Source: an uncultured Myxococcales bacterium
GTDB lineage: Bacteria; Myxococcota_A; UBA9042
NCBI GenBank assembly: GCA_903929795.1
Contig: CAIYWC010000137.1
Coordinates: 34,566 to 98,565, forward strand
DNA length: 64,000 nucleotides
Direction of reading: 5' to 3'
Positions 62,549-64,000 of this stretch are shown in pieces. Below the pieces are notes generated by a model. That model was given only the letters and a program-made list of their open reading frames with translations. It was not told where the DNA came from and made no database searches. The position numbers and the translations under genes were made by a program. Each line of letters opens with the position of its first letter. The stretch's first letter is position 1.

Positions 62549-63841
62549 ATGGATGTCATTTCGAGCCGTAACCCCGCGCAACATGCGACGTTTCGCCACG
62601 CACTGACGGCGAACTTGACGCCTGATGGCGGGCTGTGGATTCCGGCGCGCCTGGCGCCGTTCGCGGACATCGACGGGCTCCTGGCGCTGCCGTTTGCCGA
62701 CCGCTGTGCCGCGATCCTGCAGCGCGTGATCGGCGACGAATTTGCCCCCGCGGACCTGGACGCGCTCGCCCACGACGCCTTCGATTTTCCGCTTCCGTTG
62801 ACCCCCATCGACCGGCAAACGTGGGCGCTGGAGCTGTTTCACGGACCGACGCTGGCGTTCAAGGATTTTGGCGCGCGGCTGCTGGCCCGGCTGCTGGCCC
62901 TGCATGACCGCGACGCCACAGTGGCGACGCCGCGGATGATCCTGACTGCGACCAGCGGCGACACGGGCGCTGCCGTCGCCCACGCGTTCTGGCACCAGCC
63001 GGGCGCGCGCGTGGTCGTGCTGTACCCGCGCGGACGCGTGTCCGCGATGCAGGAGCGGCAGTTTGCGGCGCTGGGCGACAACGTGCTGGCGCTGGCGGTC
63101 GAGGGCAGCTTTGACGACTGCCAGGCGCTGGCCAAGGCCTGCTTCACCGACGCGGCGCTCTCGGCCGAGCTGCGGCTCACGTCGGCGAATTCGATCAACT
63201 TGGCGCGCATCCTTGCGCAGGTCGTGTACTATTTCGAGATCGTCGCCGGGCTGCGGGCGCATGGCATCGATCAGGCGCCGCTGATCGCCGTGCCTTCCGG
63301 TAATTTCGGTAATCTTTGCGCAGGCTTGTATGCACAGCAGCGCGGGCTGCCGGTTCGGCAGTTCATCGCAGCGACCAACGACAATCGGACGGTGCCAAAT
63401 TTCCTCAGTGGTGGCGCCTACTTGACGCAGCCCTCGGTCGCGACGCTGTCCAACGCGATGGACGTTGGCGCCCCGTCCAACTGGGAGCGCATCAGCGCGC
63501 TTTTTGGCGGCGATCGCGCGCGGATGCTGGCGGCGATGCGGTTCGGTTCGGCGACGGATGCGGAGACGCGCGCCGAGATTGCCCGGCTGTGGCAGCTGGG
63601 ATGGCTGGCGGACCCGCACGCGGCGGTGGCGTCGGCGGTGCTACAGCGCGTTCGGCAGCCGCACGAGGTGGGCGTCTTTCTGGCGACGGCGCACCCGGCG
63701 AAGTTCCCGGATGCGGTTGAGCAGGTGACGGGCAATTCCGTGGCGCTGCCGCCCGCGCTTGCCCGGCTGGTCGACTTGCCGCTGCAGTCCGAACCGCTGG
63801 CGAACGACGTCGCGGCGCTGAAGCGGCGGTTGCGCGCGTAG
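62549..63841 (+). CDS. thrC: Threonine synthase
   Basis: The PLP enzyme converts O-phosphohomoserine to threonine, the last step of the pathway. It begins at ATG 62549, eight bases after thrB, and has 430 residues, the length of the ThrC class typical of enterobacteria and fungi. Signatures are LTPDGGLWIPARLAPF, ELFHGPTLAFKDFGARLLARL with the PLP lysine, TATSGDTGAAVAHAFW, VLYPRGRVSAMQERQFA, VEGSFDDCQALAKACF, NSINLARILAQVVYYFE and the PLP-phosphate loop VPSGNFGNLCAGLYA. A GC hairpin follows the stop. Confidence 0.95.
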   Translation: MDVISSRNPAQHATFRHALTANLTPDGGLWIPARLAPFADIDGLLALPFADRCAAILQRVIGDEFAPADLDALAHDAFDFPLPLTPIDRQTWALELFHGPTLAFKDFGARLLARLLALHDRDATVATPRMILTATSGDTGAAVAHAFWHQPGARVVVLYPRGRVSAMQERQFAALGDNVLALAVEGSFDDCQALAKACFTDAALSAELRLTSANSINLARILAQVVYYFEIVAGLRAHGIDQAPLIAVPSGNFGNLCAGLYAQQRGLPVRQFIAATNDNRTVPNFLSGGAYLTQPSVATLSNAMDVGAPSNWERISALFGGDRARMLAAMRFGSATDAETRAEIARLWQLGWLADPHAAVASAVLQRVRQPHEVGVFLATAHPAKFPDAVEQVTGNSVALPPALARLVDLPLQSEPLANDVAALKRRLRA

Positions 63842-63843
63842 GC

Positions 63844-63865
63844 GGCGGGTGCCCGTTATCCCGCC
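63844..63865 (+). terminator. Short GC hairpin after thrC
   Basis: GGCGGG and CCCGCC pair around a ten-base loop three bases after the thrC stop. No T-run follows, so termination efficiency is uncertain. The remaining sequence to 64000 shows no gene. Confidence 0.35.
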
Positions 63866-64000
63866 CGGACAGGCTACGGATTGATCGCATCTCATCGCAG
63901 CACCAGCCTTGCTCCCTCGGCGAGGTCCTCAAGGCGCCGCCATCCTGTATAGAGCGTTTGCCAGCCGGGTCTACCGTTACGCGGCAAGTGCCCACCAAGC

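Overview
This is a high-GC, densely coding window from a Gram-negative bacterium. It carries RND efflux pumps, outer-membrane barrels, and many lipoproteins with clear lipoboxes. Several gene types are typical of Myxococcota/deltaproteobacterial genomes: a Pkn-type Ser/Thr kinase beside TPR proteins, FHA and VWA proteins, a SUMF1-type surface lipoprotein, and secreted proteins built from CGDGxC...CPxDC repeats. The lineage is inferred from gene content only. There is no sign of prophage integration: no integrase, no tRNA, no att-like repeats, no IS elements.

Layout. 1-7.5 kb is core metabolism and translation: 3'-truncated argS, a UDP-glucuronate decarboxylase-like epimerase with a small lipoprotein, prfB with its programmed +1 frameshift, an outer-membrane protein behind a Fur-like operator, a cyanophycinase, and gltA. 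7.7-16.8 kb is a minus-strand tolC-like/mdtA/mdtB/mdtC-like tripartite efflux operon. 17-22.6 kb holds a PLC/acid-phosphatase-type lipoprotein, a leuB-like gene, a barrel protein, and a Baeyer-Villiger-type monooxygenase with an SDR.

22.7-37.6 kb (plus strand, tightly packed) is a phage-tail-like contractile injection system (CIS). It encodes a tail-assembly protein and a DUF6760-like partner, sheath, tube, a 1190-residue Ala-rich protein, a LysM baseplate adaptor, a gp27-like hub, a mini zinc ribbon, gp25, a J-like wedge, a PASTA-gpI fusion, and a 513-residue tail-associated protein. I could not find a gp5/PAAR spike, AAA+ ATPase or tail terminator (DUF4255). The cluster shows several unusual features: the PASTA fusion, an N-terminally extended tube protein, and a second ORF with no standard start codon. 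38-41 kb follows on the same strand with a lipoprotein, an FHA protein and a VWA-TM-FHA protein.

41-58 kb is envelope and signalling: PAP2 enzyme, SUMF1/DUF1566 lipoprotein, TPR protein, Ser/Thr kinase, AlkD-like DNA repair, VWA lipoprotein, PQQ-propeller lipoprotein, TPR membrane protein, a 13-repeat Cys-rich protein, a MuiA-like protein, a sterol desaturase-like protein, a GH5 glycosidase and an SDR. 59.1-63.8 kb is a thrA(AK-HSD)-thrB-thrC operon.

Five copies of a roughly 55-85 bp palindromic dispersed repeat lie in intergenic gaps (near 1.5, 15.3, 16.8, 43.6 and 44.8 kb). All functional calls were made by reading the sequence and recalling families; no database search was run.
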